DNA of 64,000 nt from Methylotenera_A sp046598525 (lineage in GTDB: Bacteria > Pseudomonadota > Gammaproteobacteria > Burkholderiales > Methylophilaceae): contig JBKJIJ010000004.1 in NCBI GenBank assembly GCA_046598525.1, positions 183,343-247,342 of the forward strand. Reading direction: 5' to 3'. Below, piece after piece: positions 1 to 8,721 of this stretch. Every line of letters starts with the position of its first letter. Positions within the stretch are counted from its first letter, which is position 1. Position numbers and translations under genes: made by a program. The notes beneath the pieces are model-generated. The model saw only the letters and a list, made by a program, of their open reading frames with translations, was not told the DNA's origin and searched no databases.

Positions 1-268
1 CTGGCTATTAATTGCTAAACTGATTTAACATGGCCCAAACGGCACTGTTATAAGAATCATTCGTGCTCCCTGATTGCTGCAATTATAGCGCCACATCATG
101 CTAACAAAAGCGATGTATCTTTTATCCTGCATTGCAAGACAAATATTTTTTATATTTTCATATCCAATTTACTGAATACTCACCTCAGCGCAATGCAAAC
201 ACAGGCTTGGTTTGCGCAAAATTCTCATTAAAAGGTGCATAAAAAGTTAATGCAAAGCCTATTGACGA
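1..268. other. gene-free leader upstream of nrdJa
   Basis: I see no convincing gene here. Short open frames exist on the minus strand near 1-100 but none has a start, ribosome site and length that fit together. The stretch is AT-rich and leads into the NrdR-box region that controls the downstream reductase. Confidence 0.5.
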
Positions 269-316
269 ACACAAAATAAAGGCATAAATTTGCATCCAGT
301 GCACAATATGTTGTGT
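269..316 (+). promoter_or_regulatory. NrdR-box pair upstream of ribonucleotide reductase
   Basis: Positions 301-316 read gcacaatatgttgtgt, a near-perfect dyad that fits the NrdR consensus acaCwAtATaTwGtgt at almost every position. A weaker match begins at 269 (acacaaaataaaggca), and the two starts are 32 bp apart, the three-turn spacing typical of paired NrdR boxes. NrdR is the ATP/dATP-sensing repressor of nrd operons. The strong box is seen directly; the weak partner is inferred mainly from spacing. Confidence 0.75.
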
Positions 317-469
317 TTAAGCCGTTTATTTATCATAAAATTGTGACAAAGCACTTTAGATTAGAAGTGCTTAATTAATTAAATCAAAGAGTTAAGTAAT
401 TAAGTTGAATTTGCAGATTATTTATGCAAATTAAATACAAAAATTAGAAAAAAATTATAGGAGCAAGCC

Positions 470-2650
470 ATGCTAAAAGTAGTTGAACCAGCAAGCAAAT
501 CATCAGAAAACCAAGCAGCTGAAAACGCGGCAACTGATATCCCTTTCCAATCGGTTTCGTTGGATATTTGGGATAAAAAATATCGCTTAAAAGCCAAAAA
601 TGGCGACCATGTTGATCATAATATTGATGATTCATACTCACGCGTGGCGCGCGCCTTGGCCGATGTAGAAACCACCGAAGAAAAACGCCATGAATGGCAT
701 GAGAAATTTTTATGGGCATTGCGCCGCGGTGCAATTCCGGCAGGCCGCATTACCTCAAACGCAGGTGCGCTAGAGCATAAACCAGCCACATCTACCATTA
801 ACTGCACCGTTTCTGGCGTGGTTGAAGATAGCATGGATAATATTTTGGGCAAAGTGCATGAGGCTGGCTTAACCTTAAAAGCGGGCTGCGGAATTGGTTA
901 CGAGTTTTCTACATTGCGTCCAAAAGGCGCATTCGTGGCGGGCGCAGGTGCTTACACCAGCGGCCCATTATCTTTTATGGATATCTACGACAAGGTGTGT
1001 TTTACGGTATCTAGCGCTGGCGGCCGTCGCGGCGCGCAAATGGCCACATTTGATATTAGCCACCCAGACGTTACCGATTTTATTAAAGCCAAACGTGAAA
1101 ACGGCCGTTTACGCCAATTCAATTTAAGCTGCTTAATCACCAAAGAATTTATGGAAGCAGTAAAAGCCGATTCTGAGTGGAAGTTGGCTTTCCCAGTGAC
1201 AGAAAAAGAAGCGATTGTTGACGGCTTAAATGTTAACGACGAAAGCCAAGTAGTATGGCGAGAGTGGCCAGTTAAAGGTAAATACCTGACTAAAACTGAG
1301 GGCAAAGATGCGGGCAAAGTAGCTTGCCGCGTTTACAAAATCATTAAAGCGCGCCGTTTGTGGGATGTGATTATGTCCAGCACATACGATTTTGCTGAGC
1401 CAGGTTTTATTCTGATTGACCGCGTAAACGAAATGAACAATAACTGGTTCTGCGAAAACATTCGCGCCACTAATCCATGCGGCGAGCAACCATTGCCGCC
1501 TTATGGCGCTTGTTTGTTGGGCTCCGTTAACCTGACTAAATTTGTTAAAAAACCGTTTACGGATGAAGCCTATTTTGATTGGGCTGAGTACCGCGAAGTG
1601 GTAGCGATTTTCACACGCATGTTAGATAACGTTGTTGAAATCAATGGCTTACCGTTGCAACAACAACGCGATGAAATTGCGCGCAAACGCCGTCATGGCA
1701 TGGGTTACTTGGGTTTAGGCTCATCACTCACCATGATGAAAATGAAATACGGCGAAGAAGATTCGCTTAAATTTACCGATGAAGTGACGCGCATGATGGC
1801 GGAAGTGGGCTGGGAAATTGGCGTTGAATTGGCGACAGAAAAAGGCGCCGCGCCGATTATGGAAGAGAAATTTGAAATCACCGCCGATATGCTAGCAAAA
1901 CGCCCAGAAATGGCGGCAGACGGCATTAAAGTGGGCCAAAAAGTGGCGGGTAAAGTGTTGTTGGGCAAATACAGCCGCTATATGCAGCAGTTTCCAGAAG
2001 GCTTGCGCAACCAAATCGCCGCCAAGGGTGTGCGCTTCACACACCATAGCTCAATCGCGCCAACAGGCACAATATCATTAAGCTTGGCGAACAACGCCAG
2101 CAACGGTATTGAGCCATCATTCGCGCATCACTATGCACGCAACGTAATTCGCGAAGGAAAAAAATCGAAAGAAAAAGTCGATGTATTCTCATACGAATTG
2201 CTGGCCTACCGCGAATTAGTCAACCCAAATGCCATGCCGTTTAGCGACAAACCAGAAGAACAATTGCCGGATTATTTCTTGGATTCTTCCACGATCATGG
2301 CCAAAGCGCATGTGGATATTCAAGCCGCGTCACAAAAATGGATCGATAGCTCAATCTCAAAAACCATTAACGTGCCGACGGATTACGATTTTGAAGATTT
2401 CAAAAATATCTACTTATACGCATATGACAAAGGCTTAAAAGGCTGCACGACTTTCAGGTTTAACCCAGAGGCTTTCCAAGGCGTATTGGTGACAGAGAAA
2501 GATTTAGAAAACACCACCTACAAATTCACGCTAGAAGACGGCACAGAGCTAGAAGTAAAGGGTAATGAAGAGATTGAGTATGATGGTGAGATACATTCGG
2601 CAGCGAATCTATATGACGCCCTAAAAGAAGGTTACTACGGTAAGTTCTAG
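470..2650 (+). CDS. nrdJa: adenosylcobalamin-dependent ribonucleotide reductase, catalytic part (class II, NrdJa)
   Basis: Reduces ribonucleotides to deoxyribonucleotides using a B12-derived radical, so it needs neither oxygen nor a small radical subunit. The 726-aa product carries the N-terminal active-site cysteine in STINCTV (C112), the finger-loop motif NPCGEQ at 335-340 (C337 thiyl cysteine, E339) and a late PTGTIS motif. AGGAGC lies just before the ATG. The family often has a C-terminal cysteine tail in the same chain; here it is a separate gene at 2869, as in Pseudomonas nrdJab. Paired NrdR boxes lie upstream. No cobalamin riboswitch is visible. Confidence 0.95.
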   Translation: MLKVVEPASKSSENQAAENAATDIPFQSVSLDIWDKKYRLKAKNGDHVDHNIDDSYSRVARALADVETTEEKRHEWHEKFLWALRRGAIPAGRITSNAGALEHKPATSTINCTVSGVVEDSMDNILGKVHEAGLTLKAGCGIGYEFSTLRPKGAFVAGAGAYTSGPLSFMDIYDKVCFTVSSAGGRRGAQMATFDISHPDVTDFIKAKRENGRLRQFNLSCLITKEFMEAVKADSEWKLAFPVTEKEAIVDGLNVNDESQVVWREWPVKGKYLTKTEGKDAGKVACRVYKIIKARRLWDVIMSSTYDFAEPGFILIDRVNEMNNNWFCENIRATNPCGEQPLPPYGACLLGSVNLTKFVKKPFTDEAYFDWAEYREVVAIFTRMLDNVVEINGLPLQQQRDEIARKRRHGMGYLGLGSSLTMMKMKYGEEDSLKFTDEVTRMMAEVGWEIGVELATEKGAAPIMEEKFEITADMLAKRPEMAADGIKVGQKVAGKVLLGKYSRYMQQFPEGLRNQIAAKGVRFTHHSSIAPTGTISLSLANNASNGIEPSFAHHYARNVIREGKKSKEKVDVFSYELLAYRELVNPNAMPFSDKPEEQLPDYFLDSSTIMAKAHVDIQAASQKWIDSSISKTINVPTDYDFEDFKNIYLYAYDKGLKGCTTFRFNPEAFQGVLVTEKDLENTTYKFTLEDGTELEVKGNEEIEYDGEIHSAANLYDALKEGYYGKF

Positions 2651-2685
2651 TCATTAAAACGGCTGCGCTTGCGATTGCGTTGTTC

Positions 2686-2742
2686 AAAATCTGTTTTAAA
2701 TCCTCATGTACTACTTGTACATTCCGGTTCAAAACAGATTTT
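2686..2742. repeat. nested palindromic (REP-like) element
   Basis: AAAATCTGTTTT (2686-2697) pairs with AAAACAGATTTT (2731-2742), and inside it ATGTAC (2706-2711) pairs with GTACAT (2717-2722). It has the look of a dispersed intergenic palindrome. It sits between the two halves of the reductase, where it could lower nrdJb expression or protect the mRNA end. Confidence 0.6.
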
Positions 2743-2795
2743 CGCCTAGCACTCGCATCGCTCGCTACGTTTTACTGACTAGATTAATGAATAAT

Positions 2796-2832
2796 CCCCT
2801 CGCCCCTTGTGGGAGAGGGTTAGGGTGAGGGG
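2796..2832. repeat. GC-rich inverted repeat (CCCCTC...GAGGGG type)
   Basis: CCCCTCGCCC (2796-2805) pairs with GGGTGAGGGG (2823-2832) with one mismatch. It stands out in a low-GC region and resembles the CCTCACCC/GGGAGAGGG elements scattered through many proteobacteria. It lies just before the nrdJb ribosome site. Confidence 0.55.
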
Positions 2833-2868
2833 AAAACCTCTCAAATTTAACCCAAATTGGAGAACAAA

Positions 2869-3573
2869 ATGGCAGTGAAAATTGAAAAGAAAATTACCGG
2901 CTACGCGCTAGTAAACGAGCAAGACAAAATCGATGCAGCGGCAAAAGCCACTGAATTAAAAGACTTAAATGCAAAAATCGTACAAATTGGCGAGCCGCTA
3001 GACCGCCCAGAAAAAATCACTGGCAGCACCTACAAAGTAAAAACGCCAGTGACCGAGCATGCGCTTTACATCACCATCAACGATGTAGTGATGAACGAAG
3101 GCACACCGCAAGAGCACCGCCGCCCATTCGAAATCTTCATCAACTCCAAAAACATGGATCACTTTCAATGGATAGTCGCCCTCACCCGCGTTATGTCTGC
3201 TGTTTTCCGCAAAGGTGGCGATGTCACGTTTTTGGTGGAAGAGCTGAAAAGCGTATTTGAACCAAGCGGCGGCTACTTTAAAAAAGGCGGCAAATTTATC
3301 CCTAGCTTGGTGGCCGAAATTGGCGAAGTGGTAGAGCAACATTTACAAGAAATCGGCATGCTTAAAAAACCCGGTTTAGATGAACATCAACAAAAGTTGG
3401 TGGATGAGAAAAAAGCCGAATACCTAGAAAAAAGCGCATCATCTGGCGGTGAAATGAACGCCGAAGGCTTTCCAAAAAACGCATCGCTTTGTAAAAAGTG
3501 TAATGTAAAAGCCTCTATCATTATGGATGGATGTTTGACGTGCTTAAATTGTGGTGAAAGTAAGTGCGGCTAA
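2869..3573 (+). CDS. nrdJb: class II ribonucleotide reductase, C-terminal component (NrdJb)
   Basis: Supplies the C-terminal part of the split class II reductase. The last residues, CLTCLNCGESKCG, form the swinging cysteine tail thought to shuttle electrons from thioredoxin to the active site; another CKKC pair precedes it. I place the start at ATG 2869, preceded by GGAG at 2859-2862, rather than at the upstream TTG. It lies 218 bp after nrdJa with two palindromic repeats between them, so co-transcription is likely but the repeats may tune it. Confidence 0.9.
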   Translation: MAVKIEKKITGYALVNEQDKIDAAAKATELKDLNAKIVQIGEPLDRPEKITGSTYKVKTPVTEHALYITINDVVMNEGTPQEHRRPFEIFINSKNMDHFQWIVALTRVMSAVFRKGGDVTFLVEELKSVFEPSGGYFKKGGKFIPSLVAEIGEVVEQHLQEIGMLKKPGLDEHQQKLVDEKKAEYLEKSASSGGEMNAEGFPKNASLCKKCNVKASIIMDGCLTCLNCGESKCG

Positions 3574-3611
3574 TTTGTTGCAAACTGTTAATTAACGGTT
3601 TACACTTATAA

Positions 3612-3890
3612 ATGATTAAAAGCTTTAAGCATAAAGGCCTAAAGTTATTTTTTGAAACAGGCAGCAAATCTGGCATTCAACCACATCATGCAGCTAAATT
3701 AAGGCTGCAATTAGGCTTGCTAGATAGTGCAATATCGAAAGATGACGTTAGTGTGCCCTCATGGCGTTTACATGAGCTTAAAGATGATTTAGCCGGACAT
3801 TACGCCATTTGGGTAAATGGCAATTGGCGGCTAACGTTTAAGTTTATTGATGAAGATATTGAGCTGGTGGATTATCAAGACTACCACTAA
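3612..3890 (+). CDS. higB: HigB-type toxin (RelE/ParE superfamily)
   Basis: A 92-aa protein with the RelE-fold signature of HigB toxins: an N-terminal IKSFKHKGLKLFF segment, a central LHELKDDLAGHYAI strand region, and a C-terminal NWRLTFKF followed by DYQDYH. HigB proteins cleave ribosome-bound mRNA. The antitoxin gene follows 22 bp downstream, the toxin-first order typical of higBA and graTA. It is full length, with no sign of decay. Confidence 0.9.
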   Translation: MIKSFKHKGLKLFFETGSKSGIQPHHAAKLRLQLGLLDSAISKDDVSVPSWRLHELKDDLAGHYAIWVNGNWRLTFKFIDEDIELVDYQDYH

Positions 3891-3912
3891 ATAGCTTTTA
3901 GAAAGAAACACC

Positions 3913-4191
3913 ATGAGCAATATGCATAATCCACCACATCCCGGCCACGTTTTGCGTGAATGGATACCAGAGAAGATGAGCGTAACTGAGGCCGCGAAAG
4001 CGTTGCAAATTTCGCGCGTCAGCTTATCTAAAATATTAAACGCCAATAGTAATATTAGTGCCGAAATGGCCATCAGGTTGTCACTTTGGCTGGGCACATC
4101 GTCTGATGTATGGCTTACCATGCAAGTGAAATACGACTTATGGCAGGCAGAGAAAAAAGCGAAGTTTGATATTAAGAGGTTGGCGGCTTGA
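3913..4191 (+). CDS. higA: HigA-type antitoxin (XRE helix-turn-helix)
   Basis: A 92-aa HTH protein beginning MSNMHNPPHPGHVLREWIPE, the usual HigA opening, followed by a helix-turn-helix (VTEAAKALQISRVSLSKILN) at about residues 25-45. HigA binds and neutralises HigB and represses the operon promoter. AAAGAAACACC precedes the ATG. Its C-terminal WQAEKK tail is typical for the family. Confidence 0.92.
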   Translation: MSNMHNPPHPGHVLREWIPEKMSVTEAAKALQISRVSLSKILNANSNISAEMAIRLSLWLGTSSDVWLTMQVKYDLWQAEKKAKFDIKRLAA

Positions 4192-4219
4192 ACTTGGTGA
4201 GAACAAGTGCGGCTAAAAG

Positions 4220-4915
4220 ATGGTATTAGCTTGGAGGCAATTTTTAGCGGATGTACCTGATATTGAAAGTAAGGCTTTTTATCAATCTCTATTTTTTGAA
4301 GCTGAAAAATTAATCAATTTTCTATCAATAAATTATGGATTGACGGAGACTCCACCTGAATTATTTATAGAATGGCATGTTGACGAAAATGCAGGAGTTA
4401 TTTTTAATCAAATTATCATAAGAACTGGGTTATTAGAGTTTCTTAAACTAAATGATATGTCTTTGAGCTCTAAGCATCGCACATCAAATAGTGCGCAAAT
4501 TACTTTTTTATGGATTGTTGCACACGAATTTATGCATTATGGACAAAATCATAATAAAGTTAAAAGAGATAAAAAAGCACATTTAGCAAAAGATTATTCG
4601 TTAGTGGTTGAGTATGATGCAGATGGTTTGGCAACAGCTGCTCTTTATAGATTCCTAATGTCCCAAAAAAAACAGAAACCAATAGATGTTAAGTTGAACA
4701 TTATTGCATCACTTTACTATCCTATCAGAACGAGAATGGTATCAAGACTAGAGTTCACAACAGAAACTAAATCTTTGCATCCCCCATGGAAATTAAGGTT
4801 ATATTGTTGTTTAACAAAACTAGCATGGATGGATAACTACGAAGTAGTCAATGAAATAGCAAAACATACTCTACTTGCAGAAGTTGAAAAAAATTACTTC
4901 ATGAAGAGCTGCTGA
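4220..4915 (+). CDS. putative zinc metalloprotease-like protein (HExxH)
   Basis: A 231-aa protein with a gluzincin-like metal site: HEFMHYGQNH (HExxH plus a later His) near residue 102, and VEYDADGLATAAL about 30 residues on, an ExxxD-A arrangement like that of IrrE/ImmA or Lit-type peptidases. I do not recognise the exact family. The coding sequence is more AT-rich than its neighbours, and it sits just after higBA, which suggests acquired DNA. The frame ends at a TGA, but a natural continuation lies in the -1 frame (see next entry), so this may be the truncated form. There is no strong Shine-Dalgarno. Confidence 0.6.
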   Translation: MVLAWRQFLADVPDIESKAFYQSLFFEAEKLINFLSINYGLTETPPELFIEWHVDENAGVIFNQIIIRTGLLEFLKLNDMSLSSKHRTSNSAQITFLWIVAHEFMHYGQNHNKVKRDKKAHLAKDYSLVVEYDADGLATAALYRFLMSQKKQKPIDVKLNIIASLYYPIRTRMVSRLEFTTETKSLHPPWKLRLYCCLTKLAWMDNYEVVNEIAKHTLLAEVEKNYFMKSC

Positions 4916-5082
4916 ATTTAGAAACAAACTTTTTAATAATGGCAGGCAAAGAAAATTCTGATTACCTAGATTATTTGAATAATAACGCTATGAAAGATTT
5001 CGAAGCTATGCTTGATGACTGGGACGAAATTAAACTAGATATTAAAGACGCAAGCAGACTTTCAACGAATGTATATAGTTAA
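4888..5082 (+). other. -1 frame continuation of the metalloprotease-like gene after an A7 run
   Basis: The run of seven A at 4887-4893 forms the heptamer A AAA AAT (4888-4894). Slipping back one base there continues the protein as LLHEELLNLETNF and on to DASRLSTNVYS, ending at TAA 5082, about 62 more residues of coding-like sequence. This is either programmed frameshifting, a disabling one-base deletion or a read error. No clear stimulatory stem follows. Confidence 0.5.
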
Positions 5083-5138
5083 AGCCGAGCTTACAAAAAG
5101 CAACAAAAAAATGCAAATAATTGAGCATTTAGATGTTC

Positions 5139-5345
5139 TTAATCCTCTGGACGAGTTACTTTATTTTGCTTGCCCAAAGCAAAGTAACCAAATAAAAGGA
5201 ACCCCACTGCCGCTTGTTTCCTTCGGCTAAGAATAAAACTTAGGCGCTCTGCAGATGGGCGGCTGAGGAACTCGGGCTTCGCTCTCAGAAAGTCTTCGCC
5301 TCTTTCCATCTGCCGTACATATTTTATCTTAGCCAAAGACGCGGC
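5139..5345. repeat. dispersed GTTACTTT-type intergenic repeat
   Basis: GTTACTTT near 5154 and AAAGTAAC near 5180 form an imperfect stem, followed by the segment ggaaccccactgccgcttg. On the minus strand an open frame (5336-5139) would read AAVGFLLFGYFALGKQNKVT, a pattern I know from many spurious hypothetical proteins in betaproteobacteria. I therefore call this a repeat element and not a gene. Confidence 0.55.
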
Positions 5346-5377
5346 AAAGGGGATTAAAAGTTAAAACCATTTCAGCC

Positions 5378-5470
5378 CCGTCATTCTGAGGCAACGTTTT
5401 ATCTGGCCGAAGAATCCAGCTTTTGAAGCTAACCAAACTTCTGGATTCTTCACTTTGCTCAGAATGACGG
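5378..5470. repeat. 93-bp double palindrome (CCGTCATTCTGAG)
   Basis: The outer arms CCGTCATTCTGAG (5378-5390) and CTCAGAATGACGG (5458-5470) are perfect 13-bp inverted repeats. The inner arms GAAGAATCCAG (5409-5419) and CTGGATTCTTC (5441-5451) are perfect 11-bp inverted repeats. This is a dispersed palindromic element, possibly acting as a terminator or an RNA-processing site between 5082 and the convergent gene at 5556. Confidence 0.7.
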
Positions 5471-5555
5471 TAATTAATCTTTACGTTTAGCTTGTAATTA
5501 TGAGGAAATCGGAGCGCTAAAGGTGTATTAAATAATAGCCTTATTAACGCTATTG

Positions 5556-6698
5556 TTAAGCCTTAACAGGCGCGGTTGTTTTAGGCAATTGCAAAATATC
5601 AGCCAGCATGGTGTGTGCTTTTAATTGCCGATTTTCGGCAGCAGAGTCGTACACAATTAGTAGCGATTGCACTGTTTCACCGTCTTTAGAAAACAATGTC
5701 ATGCCTTCGGCGTGGTCTACGCCTTTTCCAAACGGCACGTCCACAAGCGGCTGTAACTGGTCAGCGGTAACCACGCATTCTTCTTTTTGCGCTGTTGCCC
5801 CACCTGCCCATCTGAAAACAGTCACTGGGCCGTCAATATCCATGGTTGGGCCTGCTAAGATTAAAATATCCGATCCTTGAACGCATAAATCGCGTATGCC
5901 AAGACCACCTAACTGCAGGAAATGTTTGCGGTAAAGACGTTGTTTAGGGCCAATTGGGTTTAAGTGCAATATTGATGGTTTTTTCGCATCTTCTTCTGGC
6001 TCTATTTCTAAAATAACTGCCCAGCCGCGCAATACTGGCCCGCGAAGGCCAAGTAATAATCGCGCGCCCACCACGGCCAAACCTTCAATATCAAAACCAT
6101 TGTCCTTGCCCGGAATGGTCAAGAATGATTGCAAATGTTTGTCGTCTTTTAGCGCGTCAGTTAGCGCATTGCCTTGAGCAGAGCCTTGAAGCTGGGCGGC
6201 GATGCGCTTTTTGCCCGGTTTGGGGCTTTGTTTCATTAAGCTGTATGTGCCATCAACTTCTACCAAGGGAATGCGCGCCAACAAATAACGGTTGCCGTCT
6301 GCGCTTAATTTGGCCAATTGCTTTATAGCATCTTTAAATCCGTCTTCAATTGTTGGATTGGATCGTTTTAGGCTGTGCGACCCTACCAACCAAAGATAAC
6401 CGTCGCCATAAGCTAGGCCTTCAACATCAACCTCTTCTATATCAGCAGGGTCTTTTGGGGCAGGTGCTGGTAACTTAAGGTAATCCGCCAGCAAAAACTG
6501 CTTGTGTTGGCCGTATCTATATTTACCCTTTTCTTTGATAAGGGATAAACGTTCCAAGCTGACGGATTCATCGTTCGCAACCCAAAGAGTATCCCCAATT
6601 TGAAAGGCAACAGAAAGCCCATCTCTAAGCTCTTTAAGCTCGCCTAAATTGGCTTTTTCAGCGTCAAATTCAAGGTCAATCGTGCTTATTGGATTCAT
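5556..6698 (-). CDS. DUF3616 domain protein
   Basis: A 380-aa protein with no signal peptide and a beta-propeller-like character, shown by repeated DVEGLAYGDGYLWLVGSHS, FDIEGLAVVGARLLLGLRGP and DHAEGMTLF segments. I recognise the DUF3616 pattern, found in cytoplasmic or periplasmic proteins of unknown role. The start MNPISTIDLEF is preceded by AGAAAG. It appears monocistronic, 77 bp downstream of the bestrophin-like gene on the same strand. Confidence 0.75.
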   Translation of the reverse strand: MNPISTIDLEFDAEKANLGELKELRDGLSVAFQIGDTLWVANDESVSLERLSLIKEKGKYRYGQHKQFLLADYLKLPAPAPKDPADIEEVDVEGLAYGDGYLWLVGSHSLKRSNPTIEDGFKDAIKQLAKLSADGNRYLLARIPLVEVDGTYSLMKQSPKPGKKRIAAQLQGSAQGNALTDALKDDKHLQSFLTIPGKDNGFDIEGLAVVGARLLLGLRGPVLRGWAVILEIEPEEDAKKPSILHLNPIGPKQRLYRKHFLQLGGLGIRDLCVQGSDILILAGPTMDIDGPVTVFRWAGGATAQKEECVVTADQLQPLVDVPFGKGVDHAEGMTLFSKDGETVQSLLIVYDSAAENRQLKAHTMLADILQLPKTTAPVKA

Positions 6699-6775
6699 GA
6701 TTTAACAACTTTCTGTTGATTATTTGGTTAACACTTTGGTTTTAAATTAACTTCTGTCAGTCGGGTGAAGGCTAA

Positions 6776-7639
6776 TTAAAGCAATTCTTCTACATGTTTT
6801 TTAATATTAGCCGCCATTTTTTTAGTCGGCAAATCGTTGTCATCACCGCCAAATGGGTCTTCAATTTCTTCGGCAATTAATTCTAAGCTGGCTAACACAT
6901 AAAAAATAAACACCACAATTGGAATTACGTAATAACCCAAGCTAAACACATAGCCAAACGGCAATGTCATGATGTAGAAGAAGATGAATTTTTTAATAAA
7001 TGAGCTGTAAGAATAAGGGATTGGGGTATTTTTAATGCGCTCGCAAGCGCCGCAAATATCGGTAAATGATTGCAATTCGGCGTTGATGATATAAAACTGG
7101 TCACCAGTGATTTTACCCGATGTGTAAAGCTCATTTGCCTTTTGAAACAAGTGTTTAGCCACTTGGTTGGGGCTGTGTTTGTGGTGGTCTATTTCTAAAT
7201 CTAAGCCCTCAAACAACACTTGGCTGACTTCTTCATTTAACAGATGTTTCGAAAGCACCGATGCATAGGCAGGAATAGCGCTTTTAAAGAAATTTCTATC
7301 GGATTCTAATGATAAATAGGCCGAAAGTTTTATGGCTAAGTTGCGGCTATTATTCACTAGCGCGCCCCATAATTTTCGGCCTTCCCACCAGCGTTCATAA
7401 GCAGTGTTGGTGCGGTAAGCTAATAATAAGGACAGCACAAAGCCAACCGTTGAGTGCATTAAAGGGATGTTTCTCACATGACTATTTTCGGAAAGTTGCC
7501 AAAATTCAATTTCTAAATAGGCAATGCCGCCTGCATATAATCCAATAAAAATCATCATCGGAATCAATTTTCGAAACGTATCCGCTTCGTGAAAACGGAA
7601 GATAAACGTAATCCAGTCTTTTGGGTTGTATTGAATCAT
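6776..7639 (-). CDS. bestrophin-like anion channel family protein (UPF0187)
   Basis: An inner-membrane protein of 287 aa. It has two N-terminal transmembrane segments (around 25-45 and 60-80) with the family signature LLAYRTNTAYERWWEGRKLWG, and two more near 215-255 ending with the LIAEEIEDPFG acidic motif. Bacterial bestrophins form pentameric chloride or cation channels. The ribosome site is weak. The length fits the family. Confidence 0.88.
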   Translation of the reverse strand: MIQYNPKDWITFIFRFHEADTFRKLIPMMIFIGLYAGGIAYLEIEFWQLSENSHVRNIPLMHSTVGFVLSLLLAYRTNTAYERWWEGRKLWGALVNNSRNLAIKLSAYLSLESDRNFFKSAIPAYASVLSKHLLNEEVSQVLFEGLDLEIDHHKHSPNQVAKHLFQKANELYTSGKITGDQFYIINAELQSFTDICGACERIKNTPIPYSYSSFIKKFIFFYIMTLPFGYVFSLGYYVIPIVVFIFYVLASLELIAEEIEDPFGGDDNDLPTKKMAANIKKHVEELL

Positions 7640-7824
7640 TGTTTGATGTTTTATGTTTGCATAATTATTAAGATATTTAAGATTTTACAGCTAAAAAAAG
7701 TTTTTAAATACGGCGGGGCAAAACGCATACTCATTCGGTATTGACGTTTATTCTATATAATATTTATGGCTGTTTGCTGAATTTCAAACAGCTTAACTTT
7801 AACTCACAATAATAAGGAAATGGA

Positions 7825-8352
7825 ATGTTTAAAATAACAAAATTAGTACTCCCACTGATCATATTAGCTTTATTAAGCGCTTGTGCAGCCGCCCCGGCAA
7901 ATAAGCAGGCCATGATAGTTACTCCTAGCACTGTTGTTAATGTAGAGCAAAAAGGTAAGTTTGTTGTAAGCACCGTAACAGGCGGCAAAGCTACTAATCC
8001 GTTTTGGACTTCTCAAGTCAGTAATGAGAGTTTTGAATCAGCATTGAAAGAGTCGTTGCTGTTGTCGGGCTTATCGTCCGCCGATAGCCCTGTTAGCAAA
8101 TATAAAATTGATTCTGAGTTAGTTTCGCTCAAGCAGCCAATGTTTGGTTTAACATTTGATGTTGTATCTACTGTTAATTACAAAGTTTATGGTGAAGGTG
8201 TTGATAAGGTTTTCCCAATTGTGGCAACTGGTACAGCCACTACATCAGATGCTTTTGTCGCCATTACACGACTAAAAATTGCCAACGAAAAATCGATACA
8301 ACAAAATATTAAAGAGTTTATTAAGCAGCTTTCTTTAAGCGGTATTAAATAG
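7825..8352 (+). CDS. hypothetical outer-membrane or periplasmic lipoprotein
   Basis: A 175-aa protein with a lipoprotein signal peptide (LILALLSACAA; the lipobox cysteine is near residue 20). The mature part is a mixed alpha/beta sequence with NPFWTSQVSNESFESALKESL, which resembles small UDP-glucose-4-epimerase-neighbour or DUF4136-like lipoproteins but is not firmly assignable. AAGGAAATGG lies before the ATG. It is transcribed divergently from the bestrophin-like gene. Confidence 0.65.
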   Translation: MFKITKLVLPLIILALLSACAAAPANKQAMIVTPSTVVNVEQKGKFVVSTVTGGKATNPFWTSQVSNESFESALKESLLLSGLSSADSPVSKYKIDSELVSLKQPMFGLTFDVVSTVNYKVYGEGVDKVFPIVATGTATTSDAFVAITRLKIANEKSIQQNIKEFIKQLSLSGIK

Positions 8353-8369
8353 TTTTTAGTAAAAAAATA

Positions 8370-8394
8370 TAGCGTGGGGTTTGCCCCCGCGCTA
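8370..8394 (-). terminator. intrinsic terminator of the 10011-8447 minus-strand operon
   Basis: TAGCGTGGGG (8370-8379) pairs with the cgcgcta side (to 8394). On the minus strand the stem is followed by TATATTTTTTTAC, a clear U-run. It closes the minus-strand genes ending at 8447 and also lies just past the end of the plus-strand lipoprotein gene. Confidence 0.7.
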
Positions 8395-8446
8395 GCTAAC
8401 CTACCCTTTATGCTTGTTCAAATATCGCGCTTTTTTCCAACTTTAA

Positions 8447-8647
8447 TCAGCTTAATTCATCACTAAGCGAACCAATTGCCAATAAATCTTTTAAGCTATT
8501 TTTAATGAGCTGATTTTTGTAATGCCTGTCGCGCCTGCCTTTTTTGGCCGCGCTTCTTTTGGCGTTGCGTTTATCCACCACAATTTCGTCAATGCGCGTT
8601 AGGTCGTCTAAGTCTTTAATATCGCTGGGTGAGTTTCTATTTGCCAT
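8447..8647 (-). CDS. small charged hypothetical protein
   Basis: A 66-aa, lysine/arginine-rich soluble protein with the central run KRNAKRSAAKKGRRDRHYK. I do not recognise it. It follows the oxidoreductase gene on the same strand and ends just before a terminator, which supports it being expressed. The ribosome site is weak. The overlapping plus-strand frame looks like a shadow. Confidence 0.5.
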   Translation of the reverse strand: MANRNSPSDIKDLDDLTRIDEIVVDKRNAKRSAAKKGRRDRHYKNQLIKNSLKDLLAIGSLSDELS

Positions 8648-8721
8648 CTTTAGAATGCCATTTATGGAATGGTTTTATGACACGATTAAGCCTGTAAAAG
8701 TGCGTTGTTTTTGCGCCGTTT

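Noticed and set aside
1..469. Cobalamin riboswitch before the B12-dependent reductase
   Set aside because: No B12-box-like sequence is present; the NrdR boxes explain the control better.
5139..5336. Minus-strand 65-aa gene
   Set aside because: It reads a known dispersed repeat; similar frames are commonly miscalled.
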